From: Acanthochlamys bracteata
Lineage: Eukaryota; Streptophyta; Magnoliopsida; Pandanales; Velloziaceae
Length of the DNA stretch: 64,000 bases
Assembly: GCA_019914995.1 (NCBI GenBank)
Contig: CM034127.1
Span: 3,472,001 to 3,536,000 of the forward strand
Direction of reading: 5' to 3'
Shown: in pieces, positions 1-12,300 of the stretch
Layout of the letters: each line of letters begins with the position of its first letter
How positions within the stretch are numbered: position 1 is the stretch's first letter
Position numbers and translations under genes: made by a program
The notes under the pieces: model-generated
What the model was told of the DNA's origin: nothing
The model's input: only the letters and a program-made list of their open reading frames with translations
Database searches by the model: none

Positions 1-1355
1 ATCGAACATATGCACACTCCATCAATCGTTAAGCAAAGACTAGTACATATATCTCCGTTATCACATGCAGTACTGTAGACTGTTGTTCACGTGAGTTCGC
101 AATCAGCGATATGTTTCTACTCTATCTATGACACGAACAAACCCCTATGTTTCCTTCGAGGTCACAGACCTAGAAAGGGAACGCCATTGAAAAGTTTTTG
201 AAACACGAAGCTCAAAGGACAGTGGGCTCTCGTTCATCAAGCTATACATAGATCAGAAATGTATAGCAATCAATAGCTTAGACTAGGTACGTATATGGAG
301 CTGTATCTATAAAAAGTGTTAATCCATGGCGCAATCATTGAAGACTTTACGGATCGATAAAGCCGAGAAGCTGTCTACACACACAGACTCTGTAGATTAG
401 GAGAAGCTAGCAAACATGGAAGAAAAGTTTGAATAATAACATGACAAGAAACGTCAGATAGATTACTCCATGCAACATGTTTAGCGAAAGAAAACAAAAA
501 TTAAAGAAAAAGGAACTAACAATGTAAAGGAGATGCATAGAATGTAAGGAAGGTGGAGTTGGTGAAGGGCAGGTTAATTAGGTCAAATTAGTCAAGTTTT
601 GGACTATTAGAAAAGAGCAAAAAAGGTCAATATCTTATAGTACTATATACCTTATTGTTTGTTTATGTATAAGCAAGTAGACATGGTTTACAAAGCTCAA
701 GTTAATTCATTTGCTCTGGTTAATATAAAGCATGGAAGACGCATGAGTTGATCGGAGCAACTACGGTATATATAGTGTCAGTGTAGCTAGCAGAGCCTCA
801 TATGATGATTAGACTAACCTCTGCACAAAAGCATGTACGTAGCAATATTTAGTGATCAGAGATAAATTCAGAGAAATATATAAGTAAACCACTAGCTACC
901 CTAGGTTGAAACTATTGATCGTGATAACATCATAGCAGATATACTCACAGTTGCATGTAATATACTGGCATCCGTTATATATAACTTGAACATGATAAGA
1001 CAACACTAGGGAAATTAAACAACTTATGATTAAACAATTTTTTTTGTTTAAGTTGCTGTTCATGAGTAAAACCTAACCAACTGTCTTAACAGCTAAACTT
1101 AACAAGGGGTTATTCCATGGAATAACTAATTAAACAAGCCTGAATTAACCAAAGTAACTAAACGTCATGCCTTAGCGACATACTAACAGTACTTGAAATA
1201 AATTAGAAACCACTTCCATTTACCTAGTCTACTAACTCTCTTATCTGCATGCTTCATTATTTCAACATCTCCATCAAGTTCCAGTTACGTACCTACAATA
1301 GCAACTAGCTCTTCAATTCGTTTTATTTGTTCATGCATGAATGGATGATCAATTC
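1..1355. other. Intergenic, downstream of IDD gene
   Basis: AT-rich non-coding DNA holding the presumed 3' UTR and downstream flank of the minus-strand IDD gene. I see no ORF of family character, no repeat with clear ends and no RNA gene. Confidence 0.6.
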
Positions 1356-4300
1356 TCACTGCAGGACGATGCCTCCAGCAAAGGAGCTACTAGCAGAAGA
1401 GGTAGGTTTTAATTCAGTATTGATGTAAGCCGTGTTGATCGATCCATGGTGTTGATCTCTCTGTGAAAGAGCAGCAGTAGTGTTCCCGGCCATGTTTCTC
1501 ACTACACCAACACCAAGGAAGTCTCTAGTTAATCCATCTGAACCACCGAGACTGTTAGCAGACAGATTGTGCTGCTCGAACTTGTTTGCTTCGTTAATGT
1601 TGTTGCCTAGACCTGAACCACTGAATAATCCAAACGCATTTTGTTCATGTTCATGCCCTCCAAATATAGTTGAGTTCCCGTTTGCAAGCGAGTTCATCAG
1701 GTCTTGAAAATGGTTTTCATTCTCCATCTGTGGTCTTAACCCATCTCCACCTCCATTGCTATCACTGTCAAAGCTTTTAGGAAAGCTAGATGGTTTTGCA
1801 CCGACCGGGGAGGAAGAGGTACCAAATCCTCTGAGCAGCGATGACCCGTTACCTCCGCTTAATCTCGAACCTATTTGTGCCGCCTTCTGAAGTAATGCAG
1901 TTGCTGACATCTGAGGAAGAGTGGATTCATTCTGCATTGAGTTGTTGTAAAGAGAAGAGAGCCCAGTGCGCAAGTGATCGCTCATTATGTTTCCACCAAA
2001 GAAATTGTTTTCTGGTTCCCCATTGTTCCCATTACTGTTTGTGTTGCTGAACTGTGAAGGGAAGAGTGAGTTGTTAGCACTGCTGTTGGAGAAGAACCCG
2101 AGGTTGAAGAGATTGCTAGCTGCTGCAGCGCCGTTGGAAGGATTTGTACTGCTGTTGCTGCTGTTACCCTGAAGATCAGGGAGCTGCAGTAAGCCATGGA
2201 ATGGTTTGTTTTGCAGCAATTGGTGATGGTGCTCTTGATCATTGCTGAAGTTTTGGTTTGCTCCGAGAAAGAATCCCGATGAAGAAGCTTGAGGCGGTCG
2301 GAAGGAGTGAGTCGATGCCGGCATAAGATGCTCGAAATGGGACCCGGCATTGTCTCCTCCGAGGCGGAGGATGTCGTTAGAGTGGTGGTGGCTTTGATCA
2401 TGCATGCTTGGTATCTGAGAGTTCATCTGAGACAGACCGAGACCAATGCTACTGCTGTTTCCGTACAAATGGCTCCCGAGAGAAGTGAGACCGGTCGGAA
2501 TCCGAGCGCTCTCCTGAGCTAGTGCGTCACAGAAGGCTCTGTGGGTGATGAAGCTATCCCTTCTGGTGAGATTTTTAAAGAAGACATACATGAACTTAGT
2601 TTCATGAATACACATACTAATGCATTAAAGTATTCATCGTGAACGTACTGAATCAGTAAGACGGTAACAGTACTGTTGAACTCTTATCATATTTTCTTTT
2701 GGTGAATTTGAAAAGAAAATTCATAGCTTTCTTATAGTGGCGAGCAATCATGAACAGCTTTCCAAGTAGGAATATCTCATTATATCAATTAGCAACGGGA
2801 CTTGAAAAAAGAGAGAAACACTAAATTTTATGACACTAGCCAACCGAAATTGTGGTTCATATAGCAGTAAATAGCTAGAAACTGTTTTCTGGCGTAATTT
2901 TAAGCTCCTATTGCGAACGAAAGGATAGGGTTGAAGTACTAATGTAGTTGTCTACTTGGTTTTCCTTTTGAGGCAAAGAGATAGCTAGCAAAAGAATAAG
3001 CGAAAGCATTTATGAAAATATATACCTCCTGAAGATGAAAGAGTTGCAGAGATGTCAATGTCAAATCAAATTCTGGTTGAACCATTTCTAGGACAGATTG
3101 TTCCATTAATGCATGCAATGAAACTGGTTGTAACAACAAATTGAAAAACAAAACAGTCCTTCATTCACTCGTTCAACCAAAATATTTATTTGGTACATGC
3201 GGTTGATTAAGATTCCGGACACCAGTTCACATACGCATTCTTCCCAAAGCAGGAAACTTTTTCTTGCCAAAACCATGAAACCACCAATCAGTCAAACTGT
3301 TCTTAGTAACCGATATGAATCCCATATATTCATAGCTCCATTTGCCTCCAAATTCTACCAAACTATTCTGTTGCATTAATGGATTTGAAACCTATGTTAT
3401 GCGTCTTATTCACACCCAACTCAGCTCTCCTCATACTGAAGGACACATGGATATGTAGAAGAGAATTGAAGTATTCAATCAATGTTGAGTTGCGATTGAA
3501 GTTCAAAGCCTCTTTCTAACGTATTCATAAAAGGAGGACGGGTAATGTCTGCAAGGTCTGCCCCGCCACAAGAGAACAAACCTGCTAACAGCTTGCTTAC
3601 ATGGCATTATGGCAACACGTGAATAGAACTCTACAGAGAGAGAAAAAGAAAAGGGCGTGGTTTCCAAGAGCACAAAAGCTAATTAAAAAGATGAGAACCT
3701 TTTTTTCTCCTTTTGAGTTTTCTCAGAAATTTTGTTGTTGTTGTTGTTATTTGTTTGAAATCTTTTCATTACTTGGACGATTCACGTGGTAGCAGTTCTG
3801 CACTCTCATCAGAAATGACCGCAGAGTCTTTTCCTCTATTGCTGCCACCACCATGAAAAGGCATCCATCTTCTTTCTATTCCAACACTAACAACCCTAAT
3901 CTTAACTCTCAAAATAGCAAAAAGAAACCCTAATCTCTACTTGGCTTCTTCCCTTCCACCGCCATTGCTGACCTCTTCGATGACGTTAAATGAATGACTA
4001 CTAAATCATCTCTATGTACATAATGTATAGAGATAAAGCGAACGTTTGAGTGATGTGTTATACGTATACGTACCGGGAGAAGAGAGTGCCGCAGTCGCAG
4101 CGGTACTCGCGAGTGCCGCATGTTTTGGAATGAGCCTTCCAGTCAGACTGCACAGCGTAACGTTTAGAACACTTCTCGCACTTCCATTTCTTCTCGCCGT
4201 GTTTCCGACAAAAGTGTTTCTTGATTCCAGTAAGATCGCCTAGAGCTCGTGAAGGGTCATGGTGGACACAGGTTGGTTCAGGGCATAAGTAAACCTTACG

Positions 4301-5395
4301 CCGCTGCTGCTCTTTACTCTTCTGCCGTAGTTTCCATGGAAGATTATGACCTCGCCGGTGCAGCTGAAGGTTTTGTTCTCTCTGAAAACCCTTGTTGCAG
4401 ACTTCACAAATGAACCTGTTCGTCGCAAGTAACGTTTTCGGCGACAGCGCGATGACCTCGGCGTCCGGATCTGTAACATGAAAATTGATTTTGTTAGGAT
4501 CCCGAGGAGAAATGGAGAATATATGTCGTTCGGTGATGGTCTAATATATTATTGTATCGTGTAGATATGTGAAAAATCATGTTGTCCTTGGAACATGACA
4601 TAATTGGTATAGACTGTAGGCTTGTAGCAAAAGATTCTTTTGATTATATTCTCATCGGGCATATATTTTATAATGAAATAATTTTTGCACAAAGGTTGAG
4701 GGATGTTTGCTGCTTGTACTTTGAATATGATGATGGACTGTGTTATATTATGCATTTATATGTTTCCTATATATTATTTGGTTTTCCAAAAACAAAATGA
4801 TTTCAGAAACAAATTAAGTTGAACGATCTGATTCAATATTAGTATGAAGATGATACTGAATCAATGATCTACAGATACTAGGATTGTGGAATGTTGGTGG
4901 GAACATGCTAATTATGAGCTTTTGATGGTTTGATTTTGGTCTGTATTCTTAGATAAGATCTGACGAATTGGATGATCATCCAATTCCTCCTCATGAGGAG
5001 GAATTGGAAAACATGAAATATAGAAAACGAAAGTGATTCACAGAGGGAAAAAGTTTCTTTTGAGAAATTTGGTCAAGGGAATTATAGATTTAATTTGGAT
5101 GAATTGGGTCGAGAGAAGAAATTGGACGAGAGATGGATCGAAGATCGATGCAAGAAGAAGAAGAAAAGCAAAGGTACTTGCATGGATTTCCAGGGACATT
5201 TCTCCTCTTCTTCTGAGGTGGAGCTGTTGATTGAGGTCCGGCAGTGGAAGAGCTAGGCGTCGACGAGGTCTGCTGCTGCTGTTGCTTGAGCTGGAGCTGG
5301 AGCTGTTGCTGATGATGTTGCTTCAACTGGAGATGATTCTGGTCTTCGATTTTATCCCTAAATCCGAAAAAAGGCGTCGAAGATGATGCTGCCAT
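1356..5395 (-). CDS. IDD4/IDD5: INDETERMINATE-DOMAIN C2H2 zinc-finger transcription factor (IDD4/IDD5-like)
   Basis: Three coding exons: 5395-5182, 4470-4074 and 2562-1356 (214+397+1207 nt, 605 aa). The N-terminus (MAASSSTPFFGF) is followed by a Gln-rich stretch and a basic KKRR signal at about residue 62, just before the ID domain. The ID domain is complete: ZF1 C93/C96/H109/H113, ZF2 C134/C139/H157/H162, the CCHC finger C169/C172/H185/C189, and the last finger C196/C198/H211/C215. The C-terminal family motifs are both present: MSATALLQKAAQ (about 422-433) and TRDFLG (about 549-554). These proteins are nuclear DNA-binding regulators that partner with DELLA/SCR/SHR-type GRAS proteins; this is known for the family, not shown here. 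Intron 2 (4073-2563) is canonical. Intron 1 (5181-4471) needs a GC donor, CCAT|GCAAGT, to join GNP to the conserved YPDAEVIALSP; the nearest GT breaks the frame. The start is the first ATG before the conserved region. Confidence 0.95.
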
Positions 5396-6240
5396 GGCAG
5401 TCTTATTTTAAGCTCTTTCTCTCCCTGTTCCTTTTTTGGTTGAATTCTGGTAAGAAACCAAGCTAACCAGTCCAAATCAAACCTTCAGTAGAAATTCTCA
5501 CTACACAACACAGCCCATGATTTTCCTTCTTTGGTTCTTTCTATCTGGGCATCTTTCTTTCTAACCCTTTCTTCCACTCGCTCTAAATATAAAAGAAACA
5601 AGGAAAAACAAAGTAAGGATCAGATGGAGAGAACGGATGACAAGAAAAAATGAACAAGAACCCAAAAATCCCAGTAGTTTATTATACACACAAACAAACT
5701 GTTGCCTGCTTTCTATCTAAGCTGATGATGATAAGTATATAAGATTTTTATATCTAGTTAATTAGCTAGAAAGAACAATTCAGAAAACCTCCAAATACCA
5801 AAAATCTACCCTGAGACTTCATCCCCCATATAGAACTAAAGAACAAGGAGGAGCTGGAAATCCAAACAAACACTAGCACTCAAAACTGGTAAACACACAC
5901 AAGACCAGGGATGATAATCTATATATTAATAGCTAAAGTCTAAAGAGAAAAGAACATATACAAAGAGCTAGCAACAAAAACAGTGACCCTTTCTTCAACT
6001 CCATACTAAGACTCCTCTGGCTGGCTCTTTCTTTCTCTCCCCTAACTTTGCTGTTTCTATCTCTGACGGTGGGAAGAGAGAGCAAGTGTGGTTCCCTAGT
6101 TTCTATCAGTTCTTTCTTTCTTTTTCATCTCTCCAGTGGTTTCTTGTATTATTTTTTCTCTAAAACATTCACCACAAAATTGAATATGTATATATAAATG
6201 TGAAATCTATAATCTACAATATATTGGTAAGAGTGTGTGA
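5396..6240 (-). promoter_or_regulatory. Probable 5' leader and core promoter of the IDD gene
   Basis: Upstream of the IDD start codon the minus strand is GA-rich; on the plus strand CT tracts are visible at about 5405-5590 and 6015-6130. This is common for plant regulator leaders and GAGA-factor sites. A TATATATA run on the minus strand at about 6187-6196 could be the TATA box, which would give a leader of about 0.8 kb. This is inferred from composition and position only. Confidence 0.35.
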
Positions 6241-8411
6241 GGGAGAGAGAAGGAAGGGTGTTGCGCTGCAGGTGTGTCTCATGCGAGTGTCGTCAAGCAA
6301 CTAGATGCGGTCCACCTGACCCCGGCTGTCCTTACCCTCTCTCTGAACGTATACATCTTGCTATCTATCAACAAAAGAAAATTTTTTTTAGAAAAAAAAC
6401 AAACGAAAAAGAAAGAAGATTGCCTATAGTGAATTGGTTGTTTGGTTAGTTTAACTATTATTCACAAGGCCACAAAGGTACAGCATGTTATCAAAAATAT
6501 TTAATTTGTATTCGATCTTGATTAATAATGATTAAACAAAACTTATATATATATAAGTTTTATGATGAATAATTTACTCTAATTTTTAAAATTTAAAAAA
6601 ATTTTGTAATAATATATAAGATTTTTTAGAAATGAAAATTAAAATAACAATAGAGAAGCATTTGAATGCAAAGCGAAACATCACCTAAGCAAAATGGTCG
6701 AAGTAAAATTCCCCAAAATTTTAGAATGAAACTATTTGACCAATTTTAACTTCATATTTAAGTTAAGCATTTGATAATTGTACAAGTTATATGTAAATAT
6801 CTTGATACCTTTAGAAAAGTAGCATATATATAACCTCGGGCATTATTAATATTGACTTTCTATCTTAACGCTAATTTAAACTTGCATGGTAAATAAATAT
6901 AGATTTATTTGCATAATTATTTTGGACCCACACGAAATAATCTTTTATCTTTCATTTGCAATGGCTGGCTTCCAATAAGTTTAACTTTTGAATTTAAAAT
7001 TTAGTGAGAAATCTTCTAAATAGTAATTGATTTTTAGTTGATAGTACTACCTCTTGCATTAAGACATTCAGTTGCCATTTTAAGTTTAATAAAATTCATT
7101 TTAAAAAATTCCTAAGATATTTTTGTTCTAAAAAATTGTTTTAAGAAATTACTGACAAACATCCTACAAATAATGTTTATACATAATAGAGTGACATGAA
7201 AGATAGATTGAACTATCCTTTCTTCCTTCACTTCCTGTTCATTAATTTGGTACGATACAAAAATTTCAGTTACACTACACAGTAGGTTTGTCAGAAGCAA
7301 AAGTTGCTGGTTGGGCGCTGTTCCATTGTATGCAGTAGCTCTATAGAATTCGAAGTTCATACGGAAGTCATGATCAGGTGTCACGCTCAAAATGTTTTTC
7401 TCTTACTGATATTAATTTTCACCCGTTTCTACCAATCTATTTCTTTCTATGTTAAAGGGTTTTGATTAATTTATCTGTTGTTAATTTGTTTGTACTCCAT
7501 GTTATAGTTGAGCATATGGTACTGAAGTGAAAATAAAATATCTCCAATTTACCCATTAGTGAAGCAAAACATTGCGGAGCATATGTACAACTAAATGATC
7601 TTCTGTATATACATACAAAATTCTCCTAAAATAATTAAAGAATGAAGGCATTAACTATTTATAATTTTCACATTGAGAGCAATTGATTTGTTGAGGGAAT
7701 GGGCCAAGAAAGAGACATTGTTGTTTGCTAATGGGTCCTTTGTTGTCTGGTAACTTACTCACGGGACATCAGCTTCATTGCTGACCAGCAATATATTCTC
7801 TAGCCCATTCATTCATAGATTACAAAATTAGGACAAGAACTCTACAAAAGAACAGAATATCAAAATAGGTTTCACTTTTGACTGCCTAAAAACAAATTTT
7901 AGGAATGAAAACCCACTAACTCCAAACTTGCACATAAACGTATATACTGTAGATATGGAACTAATAAAATCTATGCTAGATTCTGATTCTCATTAATTAA
8001 TTAAAAGCATTTGAGATGCATGGCTTTCGCTGACCTTGACACTTTCGGCAACCTTAATTAGAAAATGCATGAAAGTTCTTGCTGTTCCCGTTTTTCTGGT
8101 ATATAATTCATGGTTACTTCAAGTTATAGGTTTTCATTATTGACTTTTTCTTTGATCATCTCAAAAGCCATTTAACTTTACTTCTATATAAAGATTTTTT
8201 TTCACATTATTAATCTCAAGTCCGGATTAAACAAAATAGGATTAGTATAAAATGGACGACTACATTGAAATCTTAGTAAACTTTTTATGAAAGCTGCTAA
8301 CCTTCTGCAACAACACTGATGCCTAATATATAATATATAAGGAAATTAACTTCGGTCATCGTAGGTTGATAAAAATTTCGATTTATGGGACCAAACTGTT
8401 CATGTCCATCC
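6241..8411. other. Intergenic, AT-rich
   Basis: No supported gene. Low-complexity A/T stretches (about 6480-6660 and 7080-7160) and many short spurious ORFs without family character. Confidence 0.6.
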
Positions 8412-8416
8412 GTTTA

Positions 8417-9000
8417 TGTTAGAAATTGTAAAGCCACTATATAAATTAGTGGTTCATTAGAATGCAACAAGTTAAATGTGTATTCATATTGGAATGCCAA
8501 AGATTAAGAAAGACGAACCATCACCCAAGAAGTTGGAAAGCCAACGGTTAATGACTTTGAAATATCTCTTGGAAGATGGAAAGCCAAAGGACTTGAACAA
8601 GTAGTGGGGAGATGAATGGACAACCGTTTGAAAGTTCAAGAGTTTCCTTGAGGCATTATAAATATGAATGAGAGGCATTTGCTTGGATGAAAGAAAAAAA
8701 ATAGGCAATGAGAAAGAATCATTCTCACATCAAGTGTGAGAGATAGAAACAAAGCATTCTAGTGAGAGTTCCCACTTAAAATATAACACAAAAGTTTGTA
8801 ATTGCTTTGGTCTAGTGATTTTCTTAAAGACTAGTTTGCCTTCCCGTGGGATTTTTTCTTATTTTTTTCCACGTAAATCTCTTGTCTTATGGTTGTCTTG
8901 CGCTTGTCTCAATTCTCGTATTGGTTAAGCAAGATTCTTGAGTGTGTTTTATATTTTCGCTGCTTCTATCGACAACCGAACACACTCGTTATTTCCAATA
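8417..9000 (+). mobile_element. Solo LTR of a Copia-like retrotransposon, with 5-bp target duplication
   Basis: A 584-bp segment begins TGTTAGAAAT and ends ATTTCCAATA, imperfect inverted ends of the LTR type. It is flanked on both sides by GTTTA (8412-8416 and 9001-9005). Inside there is a TATA-like TATAAATA (about 8657) at the expected U3/R position. Downstream is a T-rich part with CCACGTAAATCTC, a phrase typical of the 3' part of Copia (Tork-like) LTRs. There is no second LTR, primer-binding site or pol homology next to it, so it is a solo LTR left by recombination between two LTRs. The lineage call is inference. Confidence 0.85.
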
Positions 9001-9212
9001 GTTTAACAGTACTATAACATATACCAACCTTCACATATAACCAGCACTGTATTTCAAGTATGATCAAATACTCGAGAGTCCTTTACAAATTCCGTACGTT
9101 GCTATCAATTAATTTAACGCATTTGGACGAGGAAAGACGGTATAGGGTGAAGTATGCCTTATGGCATGTAAGATGGTTGGTGACTTTTCTTGTATAACAA
9201 AGTTAAAATTAC

Positions 9213-9389
9213 CTGCTCGATCTCACTCATGCGTTGGTTGCTTGGGCACGCAGCAGCGTAGCCTGCAGACCACACAGTACTCCCTACATCGCGAACGTGA
9301 CTCCAGGTCTCTATCCCCATCTCCCTCCGTCGTTCCAGCTCTTTAGATTGGTCCCTCATGGCTGTCAGATTGATTAAGGTCCTCATCAT
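9213..9389 (-). other. Possible unrecognised coding exon
   Basis: A 59-codon open stretch starts MMRTLINLTAMRDQSKELER and stops being open soon after a good donor, GAGCAG|GTAATT (splice at 9213/9212). Its base composition is less AT-rich than its surroundings. I do not recognise the protein and could not find partner exons; the solo LTR lies just downstream. It may be an exon of a small gene, a gene relic or chance. Confidence 0.2.
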
Positions 9390-12300
9390 TTGGTGAATGA
9401 AAACACTATACTATCTACACTATGTAGTACATTATTAGATATACCATTGAATTTAAATTGGTACCTAATTCTGGGCTCTATATACAGTATCCAGTTTAAA
9501 GATCAATAGAGGGACCTTTGCTTGCAACTAATTAATCAGATGCCACAATCATTCATTAGTCAACTAGTATGAAACTTCAAACATCTCTACAAGTTAAAAG
9601 GTTTGTATAGATTTCATGGTTTTCTTGTAGTCAACCTAATTCCCGGCCGATTATGTAGTTGTTAGTGCCCCAAAGGATTCAGGCGGTCCACATCTTTGCT
9701 CAACGCCTTGTACAAAGCGAAAGTCCATAGACTTGAAACAGTTCAAAGACATTTAAAGTGATGTAATCAATATAAAACCATTCAACTTCAACGACGACAT
9801 TAGTTCATGGATGCATGCAAAGAGATTCTTTATATGTATAATTTCAATTGCGTCTCCATTTGATTTCAACTTCTCTTTTTTTAATAAACCTTCCCTGATA
9901 TTAAATAAATTTTTAGATGTTTACGATTATTTTTTTGAGTTAAAAAACACAAGTTAGTTTACCAAAAAGTTCTAAAATAAAATTTTTTGAACTCTTATTT
10001 TAAGCAATCCCAAACGATCCTAACTTAACTATAGAAATCTAGTATACTTCTCTTCTTATTAAACTTCTTTGAAGTCAAGGGCATAGAACAAAATCTGTAG
10101 GTAGTCATCATCAATTTGATGATGACTCCTAGTGCATGTGTATTTGAAATTTCAATTTCTCCCTGAATTGACAAGTTGTTCACAATAGGTCACAATATAT
10201 TTCAATATTCCTAGTTTTATCTCCATTGAACAACAATCACTGTACTGTTTATTGTCAACAATATTCCACTGCTATGCTATCAGTAGTACTTCAACAGGAG
10301 ACTTACACATCTAGCTACCAAGAGGTTAAATTCCTAACTACTCATAATAGCTAGTAGAAGTTCAACAAAGCAACCTTGCAACCAAAAGAGTAGCTAGCCA
10401 TTAATATTTACCAATAAAATTGTTTTACCTAATTAACAAGAATTGATATGTCTAGGGATTTCTGTGATGACACAGGGAAACAGAGGCCTTGATCATCAGC
10501 TATATAAGGATCTATGTATATAGTCATAGATGCTGGTTTTGGTTTCTTGTTAATGGAACCTTGCATACAGCTAATGTGCCCAAGGGATCAAACTATATAC
10601 TGCAAAAGTGAATGATGACGATTGCTAGATGGATGGTGACTCCAAACAGCAAGCCGAAGCTGCAGAAAACAAGGCCACAAATTTAATTATACGACTAATT
10701 TTAAGTACTTTAAGATGAATTTATATTCAATTTGTATGTATGTATGTATGATGATATGACATTGTATTCATTATCTCCGTTGTTAAGTTGTTTGAACCAA
10801 TTTTGAGAGAAATGAAGCTATCAGTTACAGTAGTTTCCCTTTTGCTTCTCTTTTTCTATGATGATCAGTAGATTCAGTACATGACTGTGCTTATAGAGCA
10901 TGTGTAGAGTCACGTTTGTAATAAGAGTACTAGTACTGCATGCCTTTGCCACCAAGAGGGACCAAAAAACTGATGAGCCAAATAATGCATTAAGTTTCAG
11001 CTTGTCTCCCTTCCCTGATCACCTTCTTTGCATTTATTCATTCATTCATAATTCATTCACATAGAGATAAAAAAATGACCCAGACAAAATTGAGAAAGAC
11101 TCACGAGACCATAAACGGTCCTTGTTTTGCATCCAATCCACCTTCCATTGAGTAGTAACGTACACTCGCACATATAATTCAGTAAGAAAGAACAGTGCGT
11201 GAGGAGATGAAATTTCACATCATCAAATGAAACAACCATTGTATATAAGGGGCAGAGCTGATAGAAGTCACATCTTATATAGACAGATCATTAGTTTGGT
11301 ACCTAACGACTTTTCACATATGCAGGTACGAACATATATAGCTAATGATACTGCTTGCTTATCAAGCATTTGCATGTGCATGCTTGTACTGCGATCTCAT
11401 ATTTTGAAATGTTCTCATAATTTTCATTCCTTCTTTTATGTAAGAATAATACCTTGTCATGAGGTTAATCTCTACTTTAGCCAAGTTGCCAACTCTGTGA
11501 TTCCATAAACTACAAACAAATTGGTAATCGAGTTGTAGCTGAACTAGTTATAAGGTAATCTAGCTTCTGCAGGTTGCAGTTGTAAATGGACTCAATAACA
11601 CGCATCGGATTCCACTAATATGTCCTGAAATGATTTTAAAAAATGTTCATTTCCTTTAAGAAATTGGTGGGACACAAACACATATATATGGTCCCCTAGA
11701 GAAGAATATGTATGAATGATATCTGCCTGCAGGGATCGAGCACCCAAACTTTAGCGAGCAGGAACAATAATTCACAAAATTCGCCCAATCTAATCTTTCC
11801 GACCCGTGAGTAATTGGTCCCATTCAATCTATACACCCCCTCATCCACGTGCATTCCGATAGGCATCCTCACGCATGCATTACTCAAAAACCACACACTC
11901 TAATGATAGAGTCTGTATGTGTGTGATTGATGGTTGATGGTTTAAAATTTTTATTATAGGATTTGGAAAAATTCTTACGATTGCCACGACAGTAAAGATT
12001 AAGGAACGTATGTGCTGATGACGGAGAAAGGCTCCTTTGGCATTTCTGCAGCAGCATTGATCTTTGTATACATGTATTATAATCAAAACCTTCTCTTGCC
12101 AAATGTGTGGTTTTCAAGCCTACGAAGCAGTGCATTTATTTCTCAAGTCCAAGCGGATATAACTCGAGTCAAGAGCCAATAATGTACTAGAAGATAAACA
12201 CTTGTAGATTTTGGCACATTTGAATCTGCTATCACTTATCAGGAAAAACAAATCCGTAACAAGGACCTGACAAGTTCAAATTAGACTGGAGAGGTCCCAG

